Shown: positions 31,201 to 37,642 of the stretch, piece by piece | Numbering within the stretch: the first letter of the stretch is position 1 | How the letters are laid out: every line of letters begins with the position of its first letter | Assembly (NCBI GenBank): GCA_016717105.1 | Contig: JADKGF010000020.1 | Coordinates: forward strand, 3,345 to 67,344 | DNA from: Saprospiraceae bacterium | Lineage (GTDB): Bacteria; Bacteroidota; Bacteroidia; Chitinophagales; Saprospiraceae | Direction: 5' to 3' | DNA: 64,000 bases | Translations under genes and position numbers: made by a program | Notes under the pieces: generated by a model | The model's input: only the letters and a program-made list of their open reading frames with translations | Told to the model about the DNA's origin: nothing | Database searches by the model: none

Positions 31201-31489
31201 TACCATCTCTTATGACTTTACAGCTCAAAATTCTTACAGATCATTGTTGGGTTATGGTCAAAAATTGATCAATGGTAAATATGTAATGTATGCAGGTAAT
31301 GGGCAACAAGTTATCTCATCTTCTGCAGATACTGATATTAACTCTAATGACAGTGACCTTTGGAGAACTCAAAATGGTTCCAACAGTAGTTATTATCTCA
31401 ATGATTTTGAATTGAACGGGGACGCTAATGTACAGGACAAAAATCTTTGGTTATTAAATAACGGTGTATTTTCTGATGTACCTAGGTAA
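22235..31489 (+). CDS. Giant DUF4347 repeat protein with calcium-binding TSP3-like repeats
   Basis: A 3084-residue exported protein: signal peptide about 1-36, then DUF4347 about 42-155 (VLQFVSHGRPGELLIDG, VNIYACNFARG). Residues about 165-555 are propeller-like (GVPYIYALTKYEAS). Residues about 660-1650 hold thrombospondin-3/EF-hand-like acidic loops (DLDDDNDGILDLVE, DTDSDNDGCTDAYE, DLDSDGDGCPDAVE) between carbohydrate-binding-like modules. Residues about 1698-2750 are tandem 244-residue repeats that combine acidic Ca loops with a cadherin/Ig-like strand region (SINILNNDDFLANDGNT). The C-terminus has ELNGDANVQDKNLWLLNNG, a dockerin-like half-loop, instead of a standard T9SS type A domain. It is probably a large calcium-stabilised adhesin or matrix protein. 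The intact 9.3-kb frame argues for good local sequence quality. Confidence 0.85.
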   Translation: MYENLFTKSQKINGFLLLSLFWIINFGLAGNIHAQNFTGGSSTIYVDSSVKDFPQITNSADNVLQFVSHGRPGELLIDGAWKNAQEIAAFLKPLIDQENGKISHVNIYACNFARGAIGEEAVAILETDLGVSIAASNDITGRDGNWTLEVGQPLAAFAVSGYEGNLQLDPTNLFSSTTNWVRTTVMCEGELLHTVQNGTDYIIRSGGLGIDIYTMDPATGNLTLAQNFLNHAYYVQGALSTLVLNGVTYVYESNGNIANVYKFTGGTWSFVYEYQYTDVNASGTNAGYVGGAQTYMVNGVPYIYALTKYEASVGNQFNRWQIDPATGLIIPSTQETTSIGGTYIGTEFQIVNTADGWKLIAATGYNYDNLRVYDMDATGKLTGTYTNIPVTAGAPPIVVTTNMLKQAPFINSDGNLVIAGGDQSGGQIIVYNPTTNTVVANVSTPAVVESVTYGSDGTNPNYLYITSTNSQGASVIWPQTVIFDLSTNTIVNSGTDLQGGYNGNPGFSSNNPPQYGSKTELLVTSTTGNEFYIQQAASCSNNTDGWLAGVPTTLQSASIPLCAAGSTPPAITATTANNTCPATIVNLTTLANTGSVPSGSTLVWSLNNPPLSATDTLTTAQVSAVSVTDTYYAYYRSTAEACFSPADMVSVTIINCSGCGGTGATDDFDCDGVANSSDLDDDNDGILDLVECPAPNLITNGGFTNGLTGWSGYLNNSDGWHLASVDGYASNMVSINADNAIGTGYVIKQTVNFSQAQVTGGMVHLSFDAGTNNFAWQGASYPIAVNANVKVMLGGVIYATLTNPDYGMTASATASNGATISPSTLSVWGNQTTDPMSQSNLTHFDMYIPASGLPASGDFQLMFNSSHYGVDWSFSNFVLDAPATPCDADGDNIPNIFDTDSDNDGCTDAYEAGTSTSNVATVGTSYGPNGFADNLETAGNGVYTGTYTYSNATNASIATCPCSDPTLMAANCDFDGDGINNDVDLDDDNDGVPDYIESCVSGNQVNFQNVQDVSTAGDWTTLQADMVVGGVVVGMVTWQNNLGWTTSNAGRGTTFDGQYLFYSSATGVTDANGTATATGFDGALLTITPAPGYTFSGTINFVENSNYSQFNRDGINGYSSGGIDNSGTFTHTFGTNADGTVINAIFQEYGTNTAYVVNYNTGDSFNNTTPILDQQNSMPQGTSGGSTSAWGALIPFNSTNTSPFTFNYYAPTNAVAWETSSISFDNLTVTCGSNDTDGDGIANEFDLDSDGDGCPDAVEASVSGTLLPGSVVNTGGTSTMSNAIAQGIYGTNGLANSLETNDSGSATITYNNTYNLYALNIDVNLCADNDGDGKINFTDWDDDNDGILDAVESPACFYTEAEAHTIVSITSDMITNTSLAPATKIQPGTNLPLLYDGNTTAYNMRIFATSLLLNGMAVYTVEYNTPVKITSLTLVKTAQLTYDVDSYILQGSNDNMNWTTLSNPTNDLNGNLVLTNTLLPNNQYKYYRVLDYAHVSGTLGDVSQTAASTRYTSEILIVYPSSTTYVASAYPKPTCTGYNADGDNVLNHLDPDSDGDGCPDAVEGGGSFTDGDLTNADNLCNTTSCVDINGIPTVATSSGQTIGDSQNASVQSADCVDNTDTDGDGTPDTTDSAPNDPCVDYTIGSEVITGSLWASADCDGDGVTNGAESTATVGPTTNPYNPCEFNVTEVSLVSTSTGDCDGDGVTNADEINGTDGNPLTTTDNTDANDPCDYNAVDQGTPSAAWLAADCDGDGNPNGTDNNPLTPTALNDSGTAPFGTTTSINILNNDDFLANDGNTITNVGTGTAGGTIVFDPITGELDYTPLATEVGTTVTVVYEVCQGTVCDQATVTITIPASGDSDGDGVTDAQESIDGTDPNNPCSFVLASVSQIATSIGDCDGDGVTNAAEINGPDGAVGGGDGTNPTNPCSLNVSQVTLTATSTGDCDGDGVTNADEINGTDGNPLTTTDNTDANDPCDYNAVDQGTPSATWLAADCDGDGNPNGTDNNPLTPTALNDSGTAPFGTTTSINILNNDDFLANDGNTITRTGGTAGGTIVFDPITGELDYTPLATEVGTTVTVVYEVCQGTVCDQATVTITIPASGDSDGDGVTDAQESIDGTDPNNPCSLVLASVSQIATSTGDCDGDGVTNAAEINGPDGAVGGGDGTNPTNPCSLNVSQVTLTATSTGDCDGDGVTNADEINGTDGNPLTTTDNTDANDPCDYNAVDQGTPSATWLAADCDGDGNPNGTDNNPLTPTALNDSGTAPFGTTTSINILNNDDFLANDGNTITRTGGTAGGTIVFDPITGELDYTPLATEVGTTVTVVYEVCQGTVCDQATVTITIPASGDSDGDGVTDAQESIDGTDPNNPCSLVLASVSQIATSTGDCDGDGVTNAAEINGPDGAVGGGDGTNPTNPCSLNVSQVTLTATSTGDCDGDGVTNADEINGTDGNPLTTTDNTDANDPCDYNAVDQGTPSATWLAADCDGDGNPNGTDNNPLTPSALNDSGTAPFGTTTSINILNNDDFLANDGNTITRTGGTAGGTIVFDPITGELDYTPLATEVGTTVTVVYEVCQGTVCDQATVTITIPASGDSDGDGVTDAQESIDGTDPNNPCSLVLASVSQIATSTGDCDGDGVTNAAEINGPDGAVGGGDGTNPTNPCSLNVSQVTLTATSTGDCDGDGVTNADEINGTDGNPLTTTDNTDANDPCDYNAVDQGTPSATWLAADCDGDGNPNGTDNNPLTPTALNDSGTAALGSTTTINILSNDDFLPNDGNTITRTGGTAGGTVTFNPITGTMDYTPLASEVGTSVTVIYTVCNPVPNPDVCATATVTINVISSCVTPILKVLLEGPIVDNGSTGTMTTKLFNLGYLPGQQPSTFLGIATPAGQPYDTAPWFYAGSEGDAYTTALGPKAGYPTNTTDWVLVSLRTSTSVSSTVCTKAALLLNDGTVQMVSGFDCCDIDLNQTYFIVVEHRNHLITMSHVKVAISNNTISYDFTAQNSYRSLLGYGQKLINGKYVMYAGNGQQVISSSADTDINSNDSDLWRTQNGSNSSYYLNDFELNGDANVQDKNLWLLNNGVFSDVPR
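27326..30480 (+). repeat. Tandem 732-bp coding repeats (four full, one partial)
   Basis: Anchored on GGCGATTG, units begin at 27326, 28061, 28793, 29525 and 30257, so periods are 735, 732, 732 and 732 bp. The first unit has one extra codon (TNVGTGTAGG against TRTGGTAGG). Units differ by only scattered, mostly silent changes. The fifth diverges after about 220 bp (DSGTAALGST). The near-identity indicates recent amplification or gene conversion. Confidence 0.95.
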
Positions 31490-31498
31490 GTTAACCTC

Positions 31499-31535
31499 GG
31501 GATCTATCCTGCCTTTTATTGGTAGGGTAGATCCC
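31499..31535 (+). terminator. Hairpin terminator after the giant gene
   Basis: Arms 31499-31513 and 31521-31535 (GGGATCTATCCTGCC against GGTAGGGTAGATCCC) pair over 15 bp with two G-T or mismatched positions and a short loop, followed by a T/C-rich stretch. It lies 10 bp after the stop of the 3084-residue protein. Confidence 0.7.
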
Positions 31536-31612
31536 TTCTTCTTAATTTACATTTTAATATTTTCCTATTCAATCAATTCTTATTACATAATTATTCTTTC
31601 AACTTTAATATA

Positions 31613-32614
31613 ATGAAAAACATATTCTTTAGCTTATCTTTATTCTTTGTCGTTCTTAATCTTAATGCGCAAAATTATGATGTACGATTCAATAGAACAA
31701 GTGTCAATTGTCAAACTCGTCAAGTTTGTTATGATGTACAGATCAGACCCAATGGAGCAACGCCATTTTATCTAGCTGGCCAAAATTGGCGGATTTATTG
31801 GGATGCTACCAAAGCAACTTTTGTCTCTGGTACATCCGTGCTCCCTACCCCACTCTATACGCCTTATACGCAAGTTCAATTGGTTCAGAATGCCAATGCG
31901 GATGGTGTTAATGGTACATTAAATTTCGAAGCCAACTTAAGTTTTTTGAACTATTACATGGACTTAAATAATACTGTTAGTGGTGGTATTTTATTGCCTG
32001 CGGGCCAATGGACCACAACTTCAAATCTTTGTTTTACTGTAGCTCAAGCGGTTATTGACAACCCAAATACCTGTATAGAAATGGTCTTTGGTCGTGAATC
32101 ACGCACTGCACCGTATGCAACCGCTTATGTTGAAGTTTCCAGATGGCTTTCTGCTGGTGTAACAACCAATTCAACAGGTATTTTATACGACGATATGGAC
32201 GCAACCGATGGCGATCAAGCATGTTTTGATGTGGTCTGTGCTATTTCTGGAATATCTATTGCAGATGTTACTGTTAATGAAGGTGTTGGAAACGCTACCG
32301 TTCAGGTGTGTATTCCTGCTGCAACAACGGCTCCTGTGACTGTTACTTTAAATACTAGTAATGGTACTGCGACTACTCCACAAGATTATACTGCTCTATC
32401 CAATGTATTGGTAACTATTCCTGCCGGCCAAACATGTACTTCGGTAACGATACCAATTACAGATGACACCATAAATGAATCTGGCGAATCATTTAATATT
32501 ACGCTTACAAATCCATCTGCTAATGCAGCTATTTCTGATGGTTCATCTACCGTTAGTATTATTGATAATGACGCAGCATGTAATGCACAAGCTCCTGTGA
32601 TTAGTGGTAATTAA
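31613..32614 (+). CDS. Secreted protein with cluster-specific domain and Calx-beta domain
   Basis: A 333-residue protein. Residues 1-19 are a signal peptide (MKNIFFSLSLFFVVLNLNAQ). Residues about 20-185 are paralogous to the protein at 21302-22174 (LAGQNWRIYW, ATAYVEVSRW). Residues about 212-320 are a Calx-beta domain (VTVNEGVGNATVQVCIP ... DYTALSNVLVTIPAG ... SVSIIDND), a calcium-binding fold found in adhesins. The protein ends at CNAQAPVISGN without a T9SS sorting domain, so it is either released, docks to the neighbouring giant protein, or is a truncated form. It lies between two large surface proteins in the same orientation. Confidence 0.82.
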   Translation: MKNIFFSLSLFFVVLNLNAQNYDVRFNRTSVNCQTRQVCYDVQIRPNGATPFYLAGQNWRIYWDATKATFVSGTSVLPTPLYTPYTQVQLVQNANADGVNGTLNFEANLSFLNYYMDLNNTVSGGILLPAGQWTTTSNLCFTVAQAVIDNPNTCIEMVFGRESRTAPYATAYVEVSRWLSAGVTTNSTGILYDDMDATDGDQACFDVVCAISGISIADVTVNEGVGNATVQVCIPAATTAPVTVTLNTSNGTATTPQDYTALSNVLVTIPAGQTCTSVTIPITDDTINESGESFNITLTNPSANAAISDGSSTVSIIDNDAACNAQAPVISGN

Positions 32615-32690
32615 TAGATGGATCTTAATATTTATTTTTTAGTGTTAAAAAATAAAAATGCTCTATAAAAAACCACCTAAATTTTTAAGA

Positions 32691-35600
32691 ATGAATAATT
32701 TAATCAAAAATATTTACAGCATGTTTGATGCTTCCCTTTTTCGTAGTTGGATACTCTGCATCTCTTTCTGTATCTTAATTTTACCTATCGCTTTTAGTCA
32801 ATGTTATTCTACGGTTGGCAATACCTTGACTTTTACTACAAGTGGTCAAAACACTAATAGTAATTATTCTACCCTATATCTTTTGACTGATTACTCAGGA
32901 AATATTTTGGCGTCTTCAACAACCAATAGTTTTCCAGCAAACAATGCCGGCCTTTTTAAAATTTATGGTCTTAATTATCTAACATCTGCCGGTATTCTTA
33001 ATACAAGTGTAGGTAACAATATTTCCAACATAAGTGGTAGCTGTTTTGATATCAGTCAACCTTTCGAAGCGCTTATTTGTCCTGCTCCAGGTTCTACCTG
33101 TCAGACTTTTGATGGTCTATATTCCTTCAATTCTACTGGTGGAAATACGGCCATTTCTACCGTATTTGTACTTACTTCATTGGATCAAACCATCTCTCAA
33201 ATAAGTACAACTCCTTCTTTTTCTGGCATCCCTGCAGGTGATTACCTTATTTTCCCTGTCAATTATATGGATATTAACGGCCTGACTATTGGCGCTAATT
33301 TTAAAAATATCTCCGGTAATTGCTTTGATGTCGGAAATCCACTTTTCATTAAAAGTTGTCTCTCTTGCTCGGTCTCAATCGGGGAAGATATTGATTTGTG
33401 TCAAAGCCAATCTATTGTTTTGACTTCATCTTCGGCTACTAGCGGTTCCTATACTTGGAGCACTGGTCAGACTGGAAATAGTATCATGGTTACGCCTACA
33501 CAAAGCACGCAAACCTATGCTGTAACTTTTACAAATTCTGAAGGTTGCACGGCTCAAGATAATATCATCGTCAATATTTTAGGCAATCCTGTCTCTAATG
33601 CTGGCGCGGATCAAACCATTTGTGCCGGTCAAAGTGCTACCTTAACTGCTCAACCTGTACCCGGCGCTACCTACCATTGGAGTAATGGTGCTACATCACA
33701 ATCTATTACCGTTTCTCCATCCGCATCCCAAACCTATACTTTGACAGTAACCAAAGGCGATTGTTTTTCGGTTAGCGATGTTGACGTGACTGTTAATATT
33801 TTACCTACTGTAACCATTGCTGGCGATAATGTCATCTGTAACGGCACTAGTACTTCTTTGACCGCAAGTGGTGGCAATATTTATGCTTGGAGCAATGGTA
33901 GTACTACATCAACCATAACGGTGAGTCCAACAACCACTACTACTTACACAGTCACTGTAAGTGATGCTAATGGCTGCTCTGCTTCTGAAAGCATTATGGT
34001 CTCTGTTTCTAATTGCGATTTGTGTACTGTTTATAATTGCGATATTGCCTGCAACGAATGTGCCGGTGATATTAGTTTTTCTGCAAGCAGCGGCAACCCA
34101 CTTTTGACCAATTCTTTTGCTTTGGTCGATGGTACCGGTGTAATTTTACAATTGTCAACTGGTAATACTTTCTCTAACGTTAACAGTGGTATTTACTTTA
34201 TATTTGGTATCAATTATGATGACACTAAGTCGTACAGTGGACTCCAAATCGGTGGCAATATTTATGCTGTCACCGGTGATTGTTTGGATCTAGGGCAACC
34301 TTATGTCATTAAAGTTTGTGATAATCCAAATCCTCTCATTTCTGGCAATGATCAAATTTGTGCCGGAAATAATACATCTTTATCTTCAACAGGTGGGACT
34401 AGTTATATCTGGAGTAATGGTATGACCGCTTCTTCTATCACCGTAAGTCCAACTGTGACAACCACTTATTCCGTAACTGTTACTAATGCTAATGGTTGTT
34501 CGACCATCGCAGATACGACCATCACTGTCAATAACTGCGGACAAATAGGAAATTTCGTCTGGGAAGATCTCAATGCTAACGGCATTCAAGACCTTGGAGA
34601 GCCCGGTATCGAAGGCGTACATGTCATTTTACTTAAAAATGGAACTCAAGTAGCATCAACATTTACAGATCCTAATGGTATGTATCTATTTTCTGAGCTA
34701 GCGCCCGGTGATTATGTCCTTATGTTTGAACAACCTTCAGGTTACACAGCAACTACGGCCAATCAAGGTACAGATGGTGCCAATAGTGATGCCAATGCAT
34801 TAACTGCACTCACTAATGTTTATACCGTTAGTGGCGATTATACCAATCTTGATATTGACGCTGGTTATTATAAACTCGCCAAACTAGGAAATTTTGTGTG
34901 GGAAGACATCAATAAAAATGGCTCCCAGGATGCTAATGAACCTGGCATTGAAAATGTTCAGGTGATCCTAAGTGGTACTACTGGATCTGGTGTGAGTGTC
35001 AATCTTTCAACATTCACGGACCAATTGGGTATGTATATGTTTAGTGATTTAATACCCGGCTCTTATACAGTTACTTTTGTTAAACCTAATGCGGATTATT
35101 CCATCACTACTAAAGACGCTAATGCCGATGATGCGCGCGATAGTGATGCTAATCCTACATCTGGTGTGACTGAGTCTATTGTATTAACTTCTGGCGAATA
35201 TAACCAAACAATTGATGCAGGGATGCACCAATGTTCTACTGTTGGTGATTATGTGTGGTTGGATAATGGATCTATCCCTAATGTCCAAGATGCAGGTGAT
35301 GTCGGTTTGAATGGCATCGTTGTAGAATTATATTCCACTTCAAATCCTTCTACGCCTTTACAATCGGTATTAACAGATATAAATCCTGAAACGAATACTT
35401 CTGGTTTTTATCAGTTTGATGTTTGTACGCCCGGTACCTATTTCATTAAAGTGGTGAAAGCTAGTACATACAATTTTGTAAACCCTGGATTGAGTACTGA
35501 AGATGCGGACAGTGATATTACCGATGCCATAAGTGGTGTAACAACAACTTTTACAGTGGATTACGGGGTCAATATTTCTAATATCGATATTGGTTTAATG

Positions 35601-36179
35601 ACGATTCCATTACCTGTAAAACTGACTGAATTCGCAGGTAGCAGAGATAAAGAAAATAACGAAAATGACCTTTATTGGGTGACTGCTTCTGAAATAAATA
35701 ATGACTTCTTCATCCTAGAAAGATCGGTTAATGGAAGTCCCTTTGTAGAGATTGCAACGATCGATGGCGCTGGCAATTCTAATACCTCAGTACTGTACGA
35801 GTACACTGACGTTGATTCAAAACAATCAGGTACTTATGTATATAGGCTGATTCAGACAGATTTCGATGGAAGGACTGAAGTATTCGGGCCTGTTACCATT
35901 CAAGTCGTAGAATCTGCTGATTTAAATGTGAAATTGTACCCAAATCCTAGCTTTAATACCTCCTTTTTAGAAATCAATACACCTGTAGGTGCTAAAATTG
36001 AAGGTCACATTTTTGATGCCTCAGGCAAATTAATAGGCGGTCAATTATTTGATACCGTTGTAGATGACGGGTATTTTACTTATAGACTTGATGCTCAATC
36101 TTTTGCTGAAGGCGTTTATACCATCCGACTCATCATCGATGGTCAAGTGAAATCCTTAAGATGGATTGTTATTAAATAA
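32691..36179 (+). CDS. Large SdrD B-like T9SS-sorted surface protein
   Basis: About 1162 residues from the ATG at 32691 (an ATG at 32658 would add 11 residues). A signal peptide follows (SWILCISFCILILPIAFSQC). The N-terminal half has repeated Cys-containing modules and PKD/Ig-like repeats (YTWSTGQTGNSIMVTPTQST, YAWSNGSTTSTITVSPTTTT, YIWSNGMTASSITVSPTVTT). Three SdrD B-like collagen-binding-type repeats follow from about residue 618 (GNFVWEDLNANGIQD, GNFVWEDINKNGSQD, GDYVWLDNGSIPNVQD). The C-terminus carries LPVKLTEFAG and a type A T9SS sorting domain (KLYPNPSFNTSFLEI ... GVYTIRLIIDGQVKSL). It is a predicted cell-surface adhesin and the last gene of the cluster. Confidence 0.85.
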   Translation: MNNLIKNIYSMFDASLFRSWILCISFCILILPIAFSQCYSTVGNTLTFTTSGQNTNSNYSTLYLLTDYSGNILASSTTNSFPANNAGLFKIYGLNYLTSAGILNTSVGNNISNISGSCFDISQPFEALICPAPGSTCQTFDGLYSFNSTGGNTAISTVFVLTSLDQTISQISTTPSFSGIPAGDYLIFPVNYMDINGLTIGANFKNISGNCFDVGNPLFIKSCLSCSVSIGEDIDLCQSQSIVLTSSSATSGSYTWSTGQTGNSIMVTPTQSTQTYAVTFTNSEGCTAQDNIIVNILGNPVSNAGADQTICAGQSATLTAQPVPGATYHWSNGATSQSITVSPSASQTYTLTVTKGDCFSVSDVDVTVNILPTVTIAGDNVICNGTSTSLTASGGNIYAWSNGSTTSTITVSPTTTTTYTVTVSDANGCSASESIMVSVSNCDLCTVYNCDIACNECAGDISFSASSGNPLLTNSFALVDGTGVILQLSTGNTFSNVNSGIYFIFGINYDDTKSYSGLQIGGNIYAVTGDCLDLGQPYVIKVCDNPNPLISGNDQICAGNNTSLSSTGGTSYIWSNGMTASSITVSPTVTTTYSVTVTNANGCSTIADTTITVNNCGQIGNFVWEDLNANGIQDLGEPGIEGVHVILLKNGTQVASTFTDPNGMYLFSELAPGDYVLMFEQPSGYTATTANQGTDGANSDANALTALTNVYTVSGDYTNLDIDAGYYKLAKLGNFVWEDINKNGSQDANEPGIENVQVILSGTTGSGVSVNLSTFTDQLGMYMFSDLIPGSYTVTFVKPNADYSITTKDANADDARDSDANPTSGVTESIVLTSGEYNQTIDAGMHQCSTVGDYVWLDNGSIPNVQDAGDVGLNGIVVELYSTSNPSTPLQSVLTDINPETNTSGFYQFDVCTPGTYFIKVVKASTYNFVNPGLSTEDADSDITDAISGVTTTFTVDYGVNISNIDIGLMTIPLPVKLTEFAGSRDKENNENDLYWVTASEINNDFFILERSVNGSPFVEIATIDGAGNSNTSVLYEYTDVDSKQSGTYVYRLIQTDFDGRTEVFGPVTIQVVESADLNVKLYPNPSFNTSFLEINTPVGAKIEGHIFDASGKLIGGQLFDTVVDDGYFTYRLDAQSFAEGVYTIRLIIDGQVKSLRWIVIK

Positions 36180-36208
36180 AGTTCAATATTCTTGGTTTTT
36201 AGGTGTTA

Positions 36209-36240
36209 AGAGTGGCTGCGACAGTAGTCACTCTTTTTTT
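36209..36240 (+). terminator. Rho-independent terminator
   Basis: AGAGTGGCT (from 36210) pairs with AGTCACTCT at 8 of 9 positions around an 8-base loop and is followed by a run of nine T. It lies 30 bp after the SdrD-like gene and closes the surface cluster. Confidence 0.8.
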
Positions 36241-36500
36241 TTACTCCTATTTTAACTTGAGATATGTATTTACATTTATATGAAAGCATCTATAAAATCA
36301 AATTTAAAAATCCTCACTCGCCCTCATTCAGCAAGTTGCTGTACAAAAAGTTTTCGGTTATGCCTTGAGTTCTTGGTTTATAGGATCCTGAATTTGTGAT
36401 GATCTGCCATATTGTATGGCAAAATTTGGTCGGTGGCGTGCAGCCATTTCAAATTGCCCTTTGGGTGCAACATTATATGTGAAATATTACTCATACCTAA
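36241..36500. other. Intergenic region, no gene seen
   Basis: A 260-base spacer between the terminator and the converging nucleoid-associated gene. A forward 67-codon frame at 36416-36619 overlaps that gene on the opposite strand and shows no support. Confidence 0.4.
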
Positions 36501-37550
36501 TCAACTCTCTTCTTCATAATACAATATATAATATTTTTTGCCATCATCATCTGTACCTTTCAAGATTTTGTTTTTATCGCCGTGGACGTAGATATGGAAG
36601 TTTTTGTCCAGTTTTATGATGCTTTTGAAGACGCGTGCATGCTTCTTGACGGCATAATCCGATATATCGAAACGATCGTCTAGTGATGTGGCCTTTGTAG
36701 ATTCATATTCTGATTTATAATCCTGAAAAGCTTCGATCACTTTCCCGTCTTTAAATACGCGTTCTTCGTATTCGACAATGTCAAATTTTTCGTTGTGCTT
36801 GAAGTAATCTTGTGACCTACGCATGACGGATGCTTCTTCGGCCTTGTCGGTATCAAACTCTTTGGACATTCTGTCTTTGATAAAATCCTTGGTGGCTCGG
36901 ATATAGTTTTTAGTATTTTGAAAATCATCATGAACTGGCGAAATCATTAGAAATTCTTCGCGCCAGTATTGTGCATCTTTGTATCTATTACTGTGATCGA
37001 TATTACAAATCTTAAATCCTTCATCCCGATCCGTATTGAATATCAGGCACGCCTTATCTACGGTAGCAGTATCAGTGCCAGTATCGTGCGAGAGGATAAA
37101 GGTGTGTTTATCTTGTTGCAGCTTGAGAAATTGGTTTTTATTTTCAGACTTGAAGATGGCAATAGCATCACATACGGTATCATCCGCAAGTATTTGACTG
37201 AAATATGCGACAAACAATTCGCCAGATTTGATATTGGGATGCTTGGATTTTTCGTACAAATGTCTGGCTATTTTGACAGATTGTTCGTGCAGACAAGATG
37301 GATCATCAAAGATATTGGCACAAAAATTATACACAGGATTGAGTTCCAATTCCCCTGTAGGAAAAGAAAAACAAAAATATTCTGGTTCCTTAAATGATTT
37401 AAGGAAGTATGATTTCAAGGTTTCATTGAGCGTCTGATCTTCTACATTTACTGCTGCAGATGAGTAGATTATATCTTCATTATCGTGTTGATTGCCGATG
37501 ATATGGGCAGCTACACTTTGCAATATGGCTTCGTTATGGTGGATCATCAT
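36501..37550 (-). CDS. Nucleoid-associated protein (37-kDa NdpA family)
   Basis: A 349-residue protein of the NdpA/YejK nucleoid-associated family. I place the start at the ATG at 37550 (MMIHHNEAILQSVAAHIIGN). The frame extends 40 codons further upstream, but that part (VFSKLVSPKFHINHVYF) overlaps the end of the neighbouring gene and does not look like the family. Family features include an early KSYFLKSFKEPEYFCF segment, LFVAYFSQILADDT, FLMISPVHDDFQNTKNYIRA and a C-terminal FHIYVHGDKNKILKGTDDDG segment. Members bind DNA or associate with the nucleoid; their exact role is unclear. It follows the helical protein at 37643-38998 on the same strand with a 92-bp gap. Confidence 0.85.
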   Translation of the reverse strand: MMIHHNEAILQSVAAHIIGNQHDNEDIIYSSAAVNVEDQTLNETLKSYFLKSFKEPEYFCFSFPTGELELNPVYNFCANIFDDPSCLHEQSVKIARHLYEKSKHPNIKSGELFVAYFSQILADDTVCDAIAIFKSENKNQFLKLQQDKHTFILSHDTGTDTATVDKACLIFNTDRDEGFKICNIDHSNRYKDAQYWREEFLMISPVHDDFQNTKNYIRATKDFIKDRMSKEFDTDKAEEASVMRRSQDYFKHNEKFDIVEYEERVFKDGKVIEAFQDYKSEYESTKATSLDDRFDISDYAVKKHARVFKSIIKLDKNFHIYVHGDKNKILKGTDDDGKKYYILYYEEES

Positions 37551-37642
37551 TAGGTTTGATCGTAAGAAATGACAAAGATAACATTTGTTGAAATAAACAT
37601 GATTTATATGAAATTTTGGTGACACCAATTTTGAAAACACCT

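Noticed and set aside
36416..36619. Forward small ORF
   Set aside because: Overlaps the 3' end of the nucleoid-associated gene in antisense and has no recognisable protein features.
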